From Telmatactis stephensoni (Eukaryota; Cnidaria; Anthozoa; Actiniaria; Isophelliidae), in NCBI GenBank assembly GCA_029948255.1, contig JALIZF010001683.1, positions 372,001 through 436,000 of the forward strand: 64,000 nt of DNA, in the 5' to 3' direction. The notes under the pieces are model-generated. The model was not told the origin of the DNA. It made no database searches and was given only the letters and a program-made list of their open reading frames with translations. Shown here in pieces: positions 26,914 through 37,445 of the stretch; positions within the stretch are counted from its first letter, which is position 1; the number at the start of each line of letters is the position of its first letter. The translations under genes and the position numbers were made by a program.

Positions 26914-27271
26914 AGGAGGGAAGGGAGGAAAGAAAGAAAAAAAGAAGGAAGGAAAAAAGAAAGAAAGAGGAAAGAAAAAGAAAGAAAGAAAGAAGGAAGG
27001 AAAGAAAGAAAGAAAGGAAGGAAGGAAGAAAGAAGGAAGGAAAGAAGGAAGGAAAGAAAGAAAGAAAGAAGGAAGAAAGAAGGAAGGAAGAAAAGAAAGA
27101 AGGGATAAAGGAAAAAAGAAAAGGAAAGAAACTGGAAGCGACTAAGGCAAATACATTTACTGTGAACTACAACAAAATAAAGATAAAGAAACAGAAAAAA
27201 GGAAGGAAGGAAGGAAGGAAGGAAAGAAGGAAGAAAGAAAGGAAAAAGGAAAAAAAGAAAGAAGGAAAGAA
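26819..27271. repeat. AAGA/AAGG purine microsatellites
   Basis: Continuation of the microsatellite interrupted by the retrozyme array, followed by irregular purine repeats. Long charged or phenylalanine-rich open frames across it are artefacts. Confidence 0.93.
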
Positions 27272-27451
27272 AATTGAACTTAGAATTTTGTTTACAAGGA
27301 TATCTCGAACAGTTACGTTCTTGATTTTTATAGTCTGAGCCCTTTGAGAAGGGGAAGGTTTGATGAAATAATCTCATTGTAACTGACCATACACAAGAGG
27401 AAGTAAGTTTCGGAAAAAAACACCTTCCATTTGTGTCCGAAATAATATTTT

Positions 27452-27603
27452 TGTAAAGGAATGGGCTCCCTGTGTAATACTTTGTACCGTGCATGCGCAC
27501 AAGTAGTCTTCGTAGCACATGTTTGTAAGTTATGCGTTTAACGTGAAAGTCCTGAGATTAAACAACGACACAACACGATTAGAAGGCTCCTGATACGTTT
27601 ACA
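27452..27603 (+). repeat. 5' LTR
   Basis: 152 bases, starting TGTAAAGG and ending TTTACA. It differs from the 3' LTR at about three positions by eye, which suggests a fairly recent insertion. Confidence 0.93.
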
Positions 27604-27621
27604 TGGTGTCAGAACCGGGAT
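27604..27621 (+). promoter_or_regulatory. Primer-binding site of the LTR element
   Basis: TGGTGTCAGAACCGGGAT starts immediately after the LTR. The TGG matches the CCA end of a tRNA. The first bases fit tRNA-Leu best from memory, but the tRNA is not certain. Confidence 0.65.
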
Positions 27622-27673
27622 CAAGGACTTAACTACAGACAAGGATTAGTTTCATGCCGAATCACTGGCGTAA

Positions 27674-29100
27674 GTGAGAGAAAACGACGAGAAAGGACAT
27701 CCACACGATCGAGTAACACCCCTAAATAGCAATGTGAACACTGTAACATGCAAAGAGAAAGCACTACTAGATGTTAAAATAGCAGCCAGCCCAAAGGGGG
27801 GTCAAAGAGTGGTAACATGTAAGATAGACTCAGGGGCTGAGACCAACCTTATACCCAAACCCTTGTACAATCAAGTTTACCCTCAGCCAACTGTACTTGA
27901 GAAGCCCACAGTTAGACTGTCAGCCTATGGGGGGACTGAAATCCCCAACCTTGGGTCTTGTAAAATGTATGTTCAGGGACCTCATGACCCCAAGCCTAGA
28001 CAGGCAACATTTGAAGTGGTAGATGCCCAAGGACCAGCCATCATAGGAAACACCACCGCCCAGGAACTGAACCTGTTAAAGCTAAATTGGCCTGTCATGA
28101 CCACAGCCAAACCAAAAGATGTAAAACCACCTCTAACCAACCCTCAACAGTGAAGCTGTTTGATGCAAATGGGAAAGAGCACCCATTTCCACTGACAAAG
28201 GATTACTTGCTCAAGGAATATAAAGATGTATTCACAGGAATTGGTCTGTTCCCTGGACAGCCTTATCACATACAGGTAGATGAGAGCATACCTCCCGTTC
28301 AGCATCCACCAAGACAAGTGCCTGTTCACATACAACCAGCGTACAAGAAAGAGCTTGAGAGGTTACTGGACCTAGGAATCATCACCGAAGTACAAAACGA
28401 ATTCACACCATGGGTCAACTCAGTTGTAGTCACGCCCAAGGCGGACGGCTCGATGCGCCTATGCCTAGATCCTCGGGATCTGAATAAAGCCGTGAAACGT
28501 AATGCGTACTACACACGGACTGTAGACGATGTGATATCCTCAGGTCAGCGGTTCTACACACTTCAGCATTCTTGATGCTCGAAGCGGTTATTGGCAAGTC
28601 CAACTTGACGAAGATAGCAGCAAGCTCTGCACATTCAGCACTCCCTGGGGGAAGTTCAGGTGGAATCGACTCCCATTTGGACTGACTTGCAGTGGAGACA
28701 TCTTCCAAGAAAAGATGGATACAGTGTTTGGACACATAGACGGATTGACCGGAATTGCTGAATGACACGTTCATCTACGGAAAAGGAGAGATGATCATGA
28801 TCAAAACATACTGAACACTCTTGATACGGCAAGAAGAAACAACGTGAAATTCAACCCTGACATAGTTCCAATTCAAAGTTGATGAGACGTCTTTCTTCGG
28901 ACTGACGTGGACAAAGAGGGTCTAAACCCGACAAGAAGAAAGTGAGGTGCATTGTTGACATGCAACCGCCACAGACCCTAACAGAGTTACAATCATTCAT
29001 GGGAATGATTAACTATCTCAACCGTTTCTCTCCGGTGATAGCTCAAACGTCAGAGCCTCTGCGTCAGCTGATGTAGAAGGAGTACCCTTTGTATGGCAAC
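27674..29100 (+). pseudogene. Retrotransposon protease and reverse transcriptase, frameshifted
   Basis: The first frame (27674-28153) contains the aspartic protease motif IDSGAETNLIP. A shifted frame (28087-28575) holds the start of reverse transcriptase: LLDLGIITEV, then WVNSVVVTPK, then LCLDPRDLNKAV. After 28575 the frame is broken repeatedly; the catalytic region of the polymerase is only recognisable in pieces. The element cannot make an active polyprotein from this copy. Confidence 0.85.
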
Positions 29101-29135
29101 CTGAACACCAAAAGGCCTTTCAGGAACTCAAACAG

Positions 29136-29572
29136 GTGATAACAGAAGCACCTGTTTTAGCTTACTACGACGAAAACAAAGACAACCTGATCCAATCAGA
29201 TGCAAGTCTGAAAGGTTTAGGATGCGTCTTACTACAGGATGGGAAGCCCATCTGCTACGCAAGCCGTTCCTTAAGTGATGCAGAAACAAGATACAGTAAC
29301 ATTGAACGTGAACTTTTAGCTGCTTGTTGGTCACTCGAGAAACTCAACCACTACATTTATGGCAAAAAAGTGATTCTCGAGACAGATCACAAGCCGCTTG
29401 AAAGCATATGGAAAAAGAGTATCACAAGCGCATCACCACAAAGGCTCGCCTGCAAAGGCTCCTGCTAAGGATGGCTAAGTACGATGTAGACATCAGGTAC
29501 ATACCCGGCAAAACCAATGTTGTGGCTGATGCACTGCCACGAGTAAGCTACACGGAACCACCTGCAACACAA
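29136..29572 (+). pseudogene. Retrotransposon RNase H region, frameshifted
   Basis: The first frame has IQSDASLKGLGCVLLQDGKP, YASRSLSDAETRYSNIERELLA and the ETDHKPLE motif, typical of the Ty3/gypsy RNase H. The frame then shifts near 29440 and continues as YDVDIRYIPGKTNVVADALP. A DNA element inserts after ACACAA at 29572. Confidence 0.88.
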
Positions 29573-29948
29573 GAGGGTCTCAATGGGGTTAAGCGTGAGT
29601 CGTGAAACGCTTAAAAAATTAACCGTGAGTCGTGAAAATTCGAAAAAAGTAATCGTGAGCCGTGAATAATTTTTGTAGTGTGAGCCGTGATTTTCGTTTT
29701 TTATAGTACATTTAAGTGATCTAAAGTCTAGGTGAACTTTCCTGTAGCGCTGGGGCGTGAGACCAATGACATTTGAGTGTTGCCTGCATGGTCTTCCTGG
29801 GCGAGTTGAATAGGCGTTAGCCAGGCGCTCACTATGTCACTCTTGCATGGTGGTCTTTGTCCAGGCGTCTCAGTTTTTACTCTCCTCAGTGTGTCAATGA
29901 TTGACTAACTTGTGTAATTCGTGTGATAGTGTTTTTGCTTCGACTTGT

Positions 29949-30380
29949 AGAGTGCTTTTAGTCAAACCGTTCAATAGTTAACTAAATTTATCTAAATTAG
30001 TTAACTATTTAGGTGACGTCACCTAAAATAGTGAAACCCCGCCAAGCCAACGGTCATGTAATTCAGGGGGGACTTAATTCTTACTTACTAGGCTATTGTA
30101 CGTTGAAAAACAAATGAATATTGGTTCTAACGTGTAATTTTTTTGAATTTGTTATGCTATAAATCAAGAAATAAAATCGAACGAACGCTTTCAAACGATC
30201 GCTCGCGAATTTTGAAAGGTTTCTTTTCGCTTAGCTCCAATTTGTTTACATGCTACGACCCCCTGATTTTCAGAGCGTTAGCTCGTGATTTTTCAAAATA
30301 TGTGACGTCAGCTAAAATAGTGAAATAGTTATCTAATTTAGTGATAGTTAACTATTGAACGGTTTGACTAAAAGCACTCT
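29949..30380. mobile_element. 432-bp MITE nested in the 1,362-bp element
   Basis: Long terminal inverted repeats of more than 30 bases begin AGAGTGCTTTTAGTCAAACC and end in the reverse complement. The flanking 6-bp target duplication is ACTTGT (29943-29948 and 30381-30386). No protein is encoded. It is the third level of nesting at this site. Confidence 0.88.
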
Positions 30381-30438
30381 ACTTGTACTCGAATACTTAG
30401 AAAACTCTTGTGTTTATAAGACCTTGTCCGTCATAAGA

Positions 30439-30837
30439 GGCATGGTAAGCTTCTATCGGACGGGTGAAGAGAAGCCTTGTGAGCGGGATAAGGTCCGTTT
30501 AAAGATTAATGACCAACCTTTGATCAATGATCTCAAGAGGCAAATAATTGATGACCTGGGCCTCAAGGAACAGGCCAAAACGTTCGGCTTGGGCTTATTT
30601 GAACTCAAGCTATATCGTCTGGCAAAGATGGGCGGAAGGATTGAAAATTTTTGGATTGCTTCCCAACAACAGCTTGACTTGGAGTTTCCATTACTAGTAG
30701 GATCCGATGGCGAATCAGAGCTAAACGTATTAACATTTTTGCCAAAGAGACAAGCAGCCAAAAAGAAACAGCAATTCAATTCAAAACGAAGTTTTTCTTC
30801 ATGCTATATCGGAAATTCGTCAAAACGCTTACGTTAA
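30439..30837 (+). CDS. Unrecognised protein of the nested DNA element
   Basis: An open frame that can start at MVSFYRTGEE (30439) and gives about 132 residues; a longer reading from 30355 runs back into the nested MITE and is less likely. It is rich in charged and hydrophobic residues, with KLKINDQ-like strand and LKRQIIDDLGL helix patterns and a lysine/glutamine-rich end. No DDE motif or zinc finger is seen, so it is unlikely to be a transposase. It could be an accessory protein or a captured exon. I do not recognise the family. Confidence 0.45.
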   Translation, partial: GMVSFYRTGEEKPCERDKVRLKINDQPLINDLKRQIIDDLGLKEQAKTFGLGLFELKLYRLAKMGGRIENFWIASQQQLDLEFPLLVGSDGESELNVLTFLPKRQAAKKKQQFNSKRSFSSCYIGNSSKRLR

Positions 30838-30940
30838 CCGTGATTCGGAAAAATTACGCTTACGTTAACCGTGAGTCGTGAAAAAGCGATTCTTTTAAGC
30901 GTGAGTCGTGACTGATACCCCCCATTGAGACCTCACACAA

Positions 30941-32172
30941 GGTATCGAACCTCCGGAGATCCATTGCCAAGTTGACATGATAACTGGAACACTTCCAGCG
31001 ACACCTGCTAGATTGGATGAAATCCGTGAAGAAACAAGCAAGGATGAGACGCTGAGCCATCTGAAAGACTTAGTATACCATGGATGGCCAGAACGTTTCC
31101 AGGACTGTCCCAATGACCTGAAGGACTACTGGAACTACAGGGAAGACTTAAGCGTAGAGAACGGTCTGGTTCTCAAAGGACACCGCCTAATCATCCCTCC
31201 AAAATTACGACTACAGATGTTAACCATTATACATCAAGGTCACATGGGTACTGAAAAGTGCCTACTGAGGGCCAAAGACTGCGTATTTTGGCCAGGAATT
31301 TCTAAAGACATCAAAGAACTGACATCCAGTTGCAGTACTTGCATTAAGTACGCAAAACAACAACCTAAAGAACGACTTCTCCAGTACAACTTACCAAGCT
31401 TTCCCTGGCAGAAGCTGCGCTCAGACTTGTTTGACTTTCATGGGAGTCAGTACTTGTTAGTTGCTGACTACTACACAAAGTTTCCAGTGGTCAGGAAGCT
31501 GAATGCAACAACATCTAATGCCATAATACATCACCTAAAGTCAATCTTCGCTGAGCATGGCATTCCAGAAACGCTGGTAACAGACAACGGCCCGCAATAT
31601 AGTAGCCGCGAGTTCAAGGAATTCTGTACAAAATGGGGAGTAGAACACACAACGAGCTCTCCAATATATCCACAAAGTAATGGTTCAGTGAAAGGATGGT
31701 TCAAACTGTGAAGAACCTCTTGAAAAAAGCGGAGGATGCAGGGGAAGACCCTTACATCGCATTACTGAACTACCGTACCACCCCAGTGGACAACAAGCTA
31801 CAGTCACCAGCAAAGCTACTAAACCAAAGGGACTACCGGACTCAATTACCATCAAGCGGCCGTCTACAACGCCTACAGACGAACGATGACGACCTGGCAC
31901 AACTGCAAAGACGCCAGGAAGTACAGCGTCATCAACATGGACAGAAACACCAACGAGAATTAAAGGACTTGTCGCCTGGACAAGCAGTTGCTGTATTCAA
32001 CCCATTTTCAAAAACTTGGACACCTGCTGAGGTCAAGGACAAACTCCAAGAACCTCGCTCGTATATTGTTAAAGCTGCTAGTGGCTCGGAGGTACGACGC
32101 AACAGAGTACATCTGAAGCCTATACCTGAAGGACAGAACATACAGCATACAGCACCATACAGCGCCAGATGA
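30941..32172 (+). pseudogene. Retrotransposon integrase, frameshifted
   Basis: The zinc-binding region has the H and C pairs (IHQGHMG; CSTCIKY). The catalytic core shows the first aspartate in LRSDLFDF and the second in TDNGPQY. A single-base change near 31695 shifts the frame exactly where the catalytic glutamate should be, so the ORF loses it. A second frame (31696-32172) continues with the C-terminal region (LLNYRTTP, then GQAVAVFNPFSKTW). It cannot be active as one protein. Confidence 0.88.
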
Positions 32173-32483
32173 ACCAACAATGACAACAGGACCACCGTCT
32201 TCCAAAGACCAACCACCACCCACAGCTACAACCAGACAAGTGGATCAACCAGTGCCTGCTGCTGAGGATACGTCCAACAACTTCAAGAGGACAAGCAGTG
32301 GCCGTATTGTGAAACCACCGTCAAAGCTGAACTTGTTTATTAAGGGACATTAAGCATATGGAATTTGTTTGACACTTAGAGACATTAAGTTAGTCATGAA
32401 CACTGAACCGTTTGTTATTTCGTTCCAGTTTAGTAATATATGTAACTCAGTTGTATTGCAGACTTTCAATCAAAAGGGGGAGA

Positions 32484-32635
32484 TGTAAAGGAATGGGCTC
32501 CCTGTGTAATACTTTGTACCGTGCATGCGCACAAGTAGTCGTCGTAGCACATGGTTGTAAGTTATGCGTTTAACGTGAAAGTCCTGAGATTAAACAACGA
32601 CAAAACACGATTAGAAGGCTCCTGATACGTTTACA
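32484..32635 (+). repeat. 3' LTR
   Basis: 152 bases matching 27452-27603, preceded by the purine tract AAAAGGGGGAGA and followed by the target duplication ATTTT. Confidence 0.93.
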
Positions 32636-32649
32636 ATTTTCACATGGCC

Positions 32650-32977
32650 AATGAGTTTTTTTCAGGTATTTTTAAATTCGCGAAACAGAAAAAGAATTAC
32701 CATAGCTGGATAGAGCATGTTAAAATTAGCAAGACAGCCAAAAGTTTGAATGAGTTTGAAGGAATTAAATCCAAAACTCGCGAGATGGGCATTTCTTGCC
32801 TATCAGCGAATATTTTCATACAAAATTTCGATTTTGGAAAATTCATATCTTCTTGAGTTTGAAAGTTACTTCATTCAAACTTCACTGACAGTTTTACTAA
32901 TTTTGACGTGCTCTTTCCAGCTATGGTAATTATATTTCTGTACTGTGACTTTTGGAATTACATGATAAAAGCTCATT
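32650..32977. mobile_element. Foldback MITE, copy 2
   Basis: Same family as 11782-12145, and collinear with it in the duplication, so both descend from one insertion. The LTR element landed just outside its left end. Confidence 0.75.
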
Positions 32978-33933
32978 ACACGTCTCCTTGTCAATGTAAG
33001 CGGGAGGGCTGGGCTAGAAAGTTTGGCATTTCTGTGAAGGGGAAGGGGTGGTTCAATAAGTTTTTACTTTGTAAGGGGGTAGGGGTGGCTGTTTCTGAGG
33101 AAAAAGCCGTTCATTTCGCTCACTGTTACCTAGTGACGAATTATTAACAGTCAAAATTTGCCAGAGAAATTGAAACATGTATGGAATCATTTTGGTGTGT
33201 GGTTTAACAGTAAGTAATGTAAATAATTGTTGATACACGTATTTGACAACATCGAATCGGCATTTTGTTTGTAGTATCAGTGTGAAAGCTTAATGGAAAG
33301 TAACTTCTGTTCTAACCATTGCAGAGTCATGCCTTCAATTCACTGCAGTATAATTTTTTTTATAAAATTATTATATTCTATATCAGTGTACGAGGTTTGA
33401 TGAATGTTGTAAATAATTCAAAAACTACTTCTTTGAAGGGGGGACAAATTTCTGACTGATCGTAAGAGGGTGGGAAGGAGTTTTCGTATGTGATCAAAGG
33501 GGGAACAAAAAGTTTTTTAACCTGGATTTTCCCACTCAACAGTTACTGATATCACTGGAACATATATTGGCTGCAACTAGCCGGTAATTTATCTGACAGT
33601 ATTAAACGTCGCTCCAGCATTTATATCAATCATAACAAAGTGATAGATATTTTACATTAAATCTTCGTAAATGATGATCTCAAATCTACCATTTTTTCCA
33701 CAACACAAACTGCAAATTTGAGACAGTCGTGTTATATTGCTGCTGTTGTTGACGCCTCGGTGACTTGGACACTATAATGAACGTACGAACAAATTGATGA
33801 TATCCTTGCTTTCGTAATGCATCTTGGGAAGGTCAGCATTTCTCCTCTGCGCAGAAACAGTGGACGCGAACGTCCTTAACTATAGCTACTCAATTGCATT
33901 ATATTGTCGCTTTTGATAGTTGTATCACCGTTA

Positions 33934-34101
33934 GGCCTCGTTCAAATGAGAACGCAAGTCAATGCACGTCTTCGTATGAACACCAACTTGCATCGACTTG
34001 TATTGACTTGCGAGCAGTTTGAACGTGTTCAAATTTGATCGCAAGTTGATGCAAGTTTTGGCTTGTTCAACTTCACAAGTTGTTTTTCTTTTTTTCTTCT
34101 A

Positions 34102-34132
<31 letters not shown>

Positions 34133-34379
34133 CTTCTTCTTTTTGTTTGTTTGTTGTTGTTGTTGTTGTTGTTTTTTGTCCAAACTTCTGCACATTTCCT
34201 CTCCTACAAATAATTCAAACAAAAACAAATTTGATTTTCTCGCTGTCCTTCAACTAGCTGTTTTTTCCTTCTAAGTTTTTAAAAAATTTTCCATCGACAT
34301 GCGTAGAGCGGTGGTAAAACGAGAACGCAAGTTTCAAGTGAAAACTTGCATCGACTTGCGTTCTCGTTTGAACGGGGCC
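33934..34379. mobile_element. MITE with GGCCYCGTTCAAA ends
   Basis: Left end GGCCTCGTTCAAATGAGAAC and right end GTTCTCGTTTGAACGGGGCC, both flanked by TTA. A 3-bp TTA/TAA duplication is typical of PIF/Harbinger elements. It contains TTC and GTT microsatellites (34103-34175) and repeated CAAGTYRATGCAAG motifs. No coding capacity. Confidence 0.8.
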
Positions 34380-34631
34380 TTAGAAGTATTGGAGGTCTGT
34401 TGGACTATAGAAATGGTTTAGGATGTAATATATTTAATGATTGCCTAGTGTTAAGGACAAGTAACATTGTAACATGCCTGTAATTTTGCGTAAGAACGGG
34501 ATGCTGATGAGTTATTCACGTTTTTATAAAATAATCAAGTGACTGGAGTTATTTTATCAAATTTTATCATCTTCGCCCGTTGGGAACGGGCTCAAGCATA
34601 TTCACAAGTACTAGGCCAAGCTATTCACTTT

Positions 34632-34938
34632 TAAAGAAATGTATATAATAAACATGGTTTCTCCTAAACTATACAAATTACCCCTGAAATTGTGAAAATA
34701 AAGCTTAGAATATATAAAAAACGGTTTACTTACCTTCTCTTCTTGATATTTTCGATTTTGAGCGTTTTAAAGCGATTTTAGGTTCCCCTTCTGTTCTCCT
34801 ACCTAAATATCCGCGAAAAATATCAAGAAGAGACGGTAAGTAAACTCGTTTTCTCATATTCTTAGCTTTATTTTCACAATTTCAGGGGTAAATTATATAG
34901 TTTAGGAGAAGCCATATTTATTATCTACATTTCTTTAC
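34632..34938. mobile_element. Foldback MITE with long arms
   Basis: AAGAAATGTATATAATAAAC at the left is mirrored by TTTATTATCTACATTTCTT at the right, and the arms extend inwards through TACCCCTGAAATTGTGAAAA to GTTTACTTACC. The related sequence near 38150-38360 is a shortened copy. Confidence 0.75.
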
Positions 34939-36121
34939 AAGTGAATATCCTGGGTTGCCTGTGGCATATTCGTACAGCAATAATTGACGGGCTCAAATTC
35001 GTACAGCGGTAAATAACAGCAACAAAAAAAACAAGATGGCGGATGGTGGCGGATAATCTATGTCACAAAAAAGTCCCTTGCCAAAGTTATTAATAAACTA
35101 CAAAATTACTGAAAATATGAAACGCATAGAGAAGTGTCGCGTAACACTTGTACAAGAAGAGGGAATTGAAGAACGATACAATGAGCCACCAAATCGACCT
35201 TCACGTCGACCACGAAAACTACGAAGGATGCCAAACGCTTTAAGGGAGACATGTGGATTGAACGGGGCAATTGCCTGAAGAGTGTTTACAAATGCTTACA
35301 TGGCGGGAAATTTGACTTGAATGCACGACAGGAAGTTTCCACCACAGACACAATGAAAACAGGAAATTTCTTGTCTGAATAACTTCCAATAAGTAAACAC
35401 TTAAAAGTGTATATAGCGGTATAGCCGTGCAGTGTATGGAAAACTGACAGCTTAAAACAGCTATGAAGTAACGACTTTGAACAGCAATTTGTTCTTCTTC
35501 TTCTTCCAAGTTGAGCCCACCTCCTTCTATGAAGATTCTTGTGAGCTTTGTGCAGGGTGAAGGTGCTAGATTGAACTGGATCTCCAAAACTACGACCAAA
35601 AGCCGAGTTCAAAACCGAGATGTTCAATAGATAGTTTTTGATTTAATTTCCAATATATCTTAACTCAAGCAGCTTCAAGCGACAGCTTGTCTGGCTCTTT
35701 GATTTCAAAAGGAAATTTGACTGCCACGTTTGTAGCTTATATAGCTCAGATAGGATAAAAGGGAAGATTGAAAACATTATGTATTATTACAATGTTCTCT
35801 GTAATTTGGTATGGATGAAATTTTGTTGTGGTACAAACTAAAATATATACCATTAGAAAGTCAATGATTATCAAAGAAAATAGACCGAGGTCAAACAGGT
35901 CATCCAAACAGGACGGTGTGCTTTCGTGCCATGCAGGCATTCGTCAACATGTGAATCGCTTTTACCCTAGCAGCTATAAAATTACTTAATAAATATCAGA
36001 CATAATAGTCGTATAGAGAACCGTAAGACAAACGCTGTCAAAGGCACTAAATTACATGCATGCCTTTTTAAGCCGATATTTGGCTCGCTTCAGGTCGCTT
36101 TCACCGGGGCACGAGTGAACG
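34939..36121. other. Non-coding stretch between duplicate blocks
   Basis: The first part (to about 35045) matches the sequence before the repeat-bearing ECM29 exon. At 35045-36120 the similarity ends and I see no gene or element. Short frames such as 35060-35278 look random. Confidence 0.5.
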
Positions 36122-36206
36122 CACGGGTGCGTCTAGTTTATTTTTAAACGTATTTTATTTTTAAACTTATTCTAATAAGTTTAAAAATAAACTAGACGCA
36201 CCCGTG
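36122..36206. repeat. 28-base inverted repeat at the duplication junction
   Basis: Perfect arms 36122-36149 and 36179-36206 (CACGGGTGCGTCTAG and mirror) with a 29-base AT-rich spacer. Receptor-type 5' sequence starts immediately after the right arm, so it marks a breakpoint. Confidence 0.85.
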
Positions 36207-36338
36207 TTAAAATAACACAGGAACTTCCAAAATATCACCTGGTCAATTTGTAATGGAACATGTGCGGCTTTAATAATATTAGACAGTTTCTGGAAGACAC
36301 AAGTATGAATTATTCTGTCATTAATTAGCAGTGTACTG

Positions 36339-36350
36339 TATAAATATATC
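36339..36350 (+). promoter_or_regulatory. TATA-like element of receptor gene 3
   Basis: TATAAATATATC, 87 bases before the chosen ATG at 36426. Confidence 0.6.
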
Positions 36351-36425
36351 TACAGTACTCTTTAGTTTCTTGAGTTTTCCGGTCTTTAATTGAGAGAAAA
36401 CAGTTCAACAAGTATCTTCACAACC

Positions 36426-37445
36426 ATGAATCAGTCTAACATTACATCTATGATGAACGGTTCTAACATGAATCAGAGCTCCTTCAACTGCAAAGGCTTT
36501 CAACCTGATTCGGACATTACAAAAACTGTTAAAGTAGTGGTATTGCTAGTCATTGGAGGAATCGCTATTTTAAACAACGTGTTTGTCATTATTATTGCAG
36601 TGAGATACACGGTGCGTAAGAATCTTCACCATTTGATCATCAACATGTCCATGTCAGACTCTTTGGTTGTACTGATGGCTTGTGTTAATGAAATTCCGAA
36701 ACTATTGCCACAGTATTTGGGGAAAAACATTTACAGAGCAATCTACTTTTTACAAGTTACTTCTATTTTTGTAACTCTTGTGACTCTCTTGATAATCAGC
36801 GTGGAGCGATTCCGAATTACGAGGCCTACAAGAGTAGAGAGATCACAACCATACACCCTTAAACATTGTGTAGCAGTACTTGTTTGTACGTGGTTGGTTG
36901 CAATGACATTGGCATTGCTAGTAGTATTATCTTTATACCTGTTATACTATTATGTTGTAAAGTCTCTCCAAACAGTATTTGCTTTACTTATAATCCAAAA
37001 CATTGTATTGATAACTTGCTTCTGTGTGATTATCGTACTAAGCATTGTCACCTTAAAAAGACTGTCCACACCACAAGCCATTGAAACCAATCTTTCTGAG
37101 AGACAAAGAGACCTACGAAAGAAGAGAAATATCAACGCAGTTCGAATGGTCCTGTGTTCGTTACTACTTTACTTGTCTTGCTATATACCTTATTTTACTT
37201 GTTTTCTAACTTTGTACATCATAGGCTATGCGAAAGGTATAACGTTTATAATAGCCAGCATTCGATGCTTTCATTCTTCTTCGATGCTGGTATTCGTGCT
37301 ATTCAACATTCTCCCGTTAATCAACTCATGCCTCAGTCCCTGTATCTACATTTTCTTTCTCTCCGATTTTCGCGAGGCTGCGAAAAGATTACTTTGTAAA
37401 AAGGCAGCCTCAAACCAACACGTCGAAAGACGAAACTCATTATAG
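36426..37445 (+). CDS. Rhodopsin-like (class A) G protein-coupled receptor 3
   Basis: A single-exon receptor of 339 residues. An upstream in-frame ATG at 36390 exists, but the MNQSN start matches both paralogues and follows the conserved TTCACAACC leader. TM1, TM2 (NMSMSD), the ISVERFRITRPTR segment and the intracellular loop before TM6 match receptors 1 and 2. The TM2-TM3 loop, TM4-TM5 and the outer part of TM6-TM7 are the most different of the three. TM7 has LSPCIYIF. A two-base insertion creates an early stop, so the tail ends at RRNSL, about 13 residues before the others. Ligand unknown; likely functional. Confidence 0.88.
   Translation: MNQSNITSMMNGSNMNQSSFNCKGFQPDSDITKTVKVVVLLVIGGIAILNNVFVIIIAVRYTVRKNLHHLIINMSMSDSLVVLMACVNEIPKLLPQYLGKNIYRAIYFLQVTSIFVTLVTLLIISVERFRITRPTRVERSQPYTLKHCVAVLVCTWLVAMTLALLVVLSLYLLYYYVVKSLQTVFALLIIQNIVLITCFCVIIVLSIVTLKRLSTPQAIETNLSERQRDLRKKRNINAVRMVLCSLLLYLSCYIPYFTCFLTLYIIGYAKGITFIIASIRCFHSSSMLVFVLFNILPLINSCLSPCIYIFFLSDFREAAKRLLCKKAASNQHVERRNSL

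Larger units (their letters stand above)
29573..30934. mobile_element. 1,362-bp DNA transposon inside the LTR element
   Basis: Terminal inverted repeats (GAGGGTCTCAATGGGG and CCCCATTGAGACCTC, one mismatch plus two extra C) are flanked by the 6-bp direct repeat ACACAA (29567-29572 and 30935-30940). Removing the element and one ACACAA leaves the retrotransposon reading frame in phase, which supports the borders. Both ends carry subterminal repeats of the form CGTGAGTCGTGAAA. It contains one unrecognised open frame and a nested MITE. Superfamily unknown. Confidence 0.88.
27452..32635 (+). mobile_element. Degenerate Ty3/gypsy LTR retrotransposon
   Basis: Two 152-bp long terminal repeats (TGTAAAGG to TTTACA) flank the element, with the 5-bp target duplication ATTTT on both sides (27447-27451 and 32636-32640). 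A primer-binding site starts with TGGTGTCAG directly after the left repeat; a purine tract precedes the right one. The domain order is protease, reverse transcriptase, RNase H, integrase, as in Ty3/gypsy. No gag region is left, and several frameshifts are present. A 1,362-bp DNA element sits between RNase H and integrase. The paralogous site near 11765 is empty. Confidence 0.93.
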
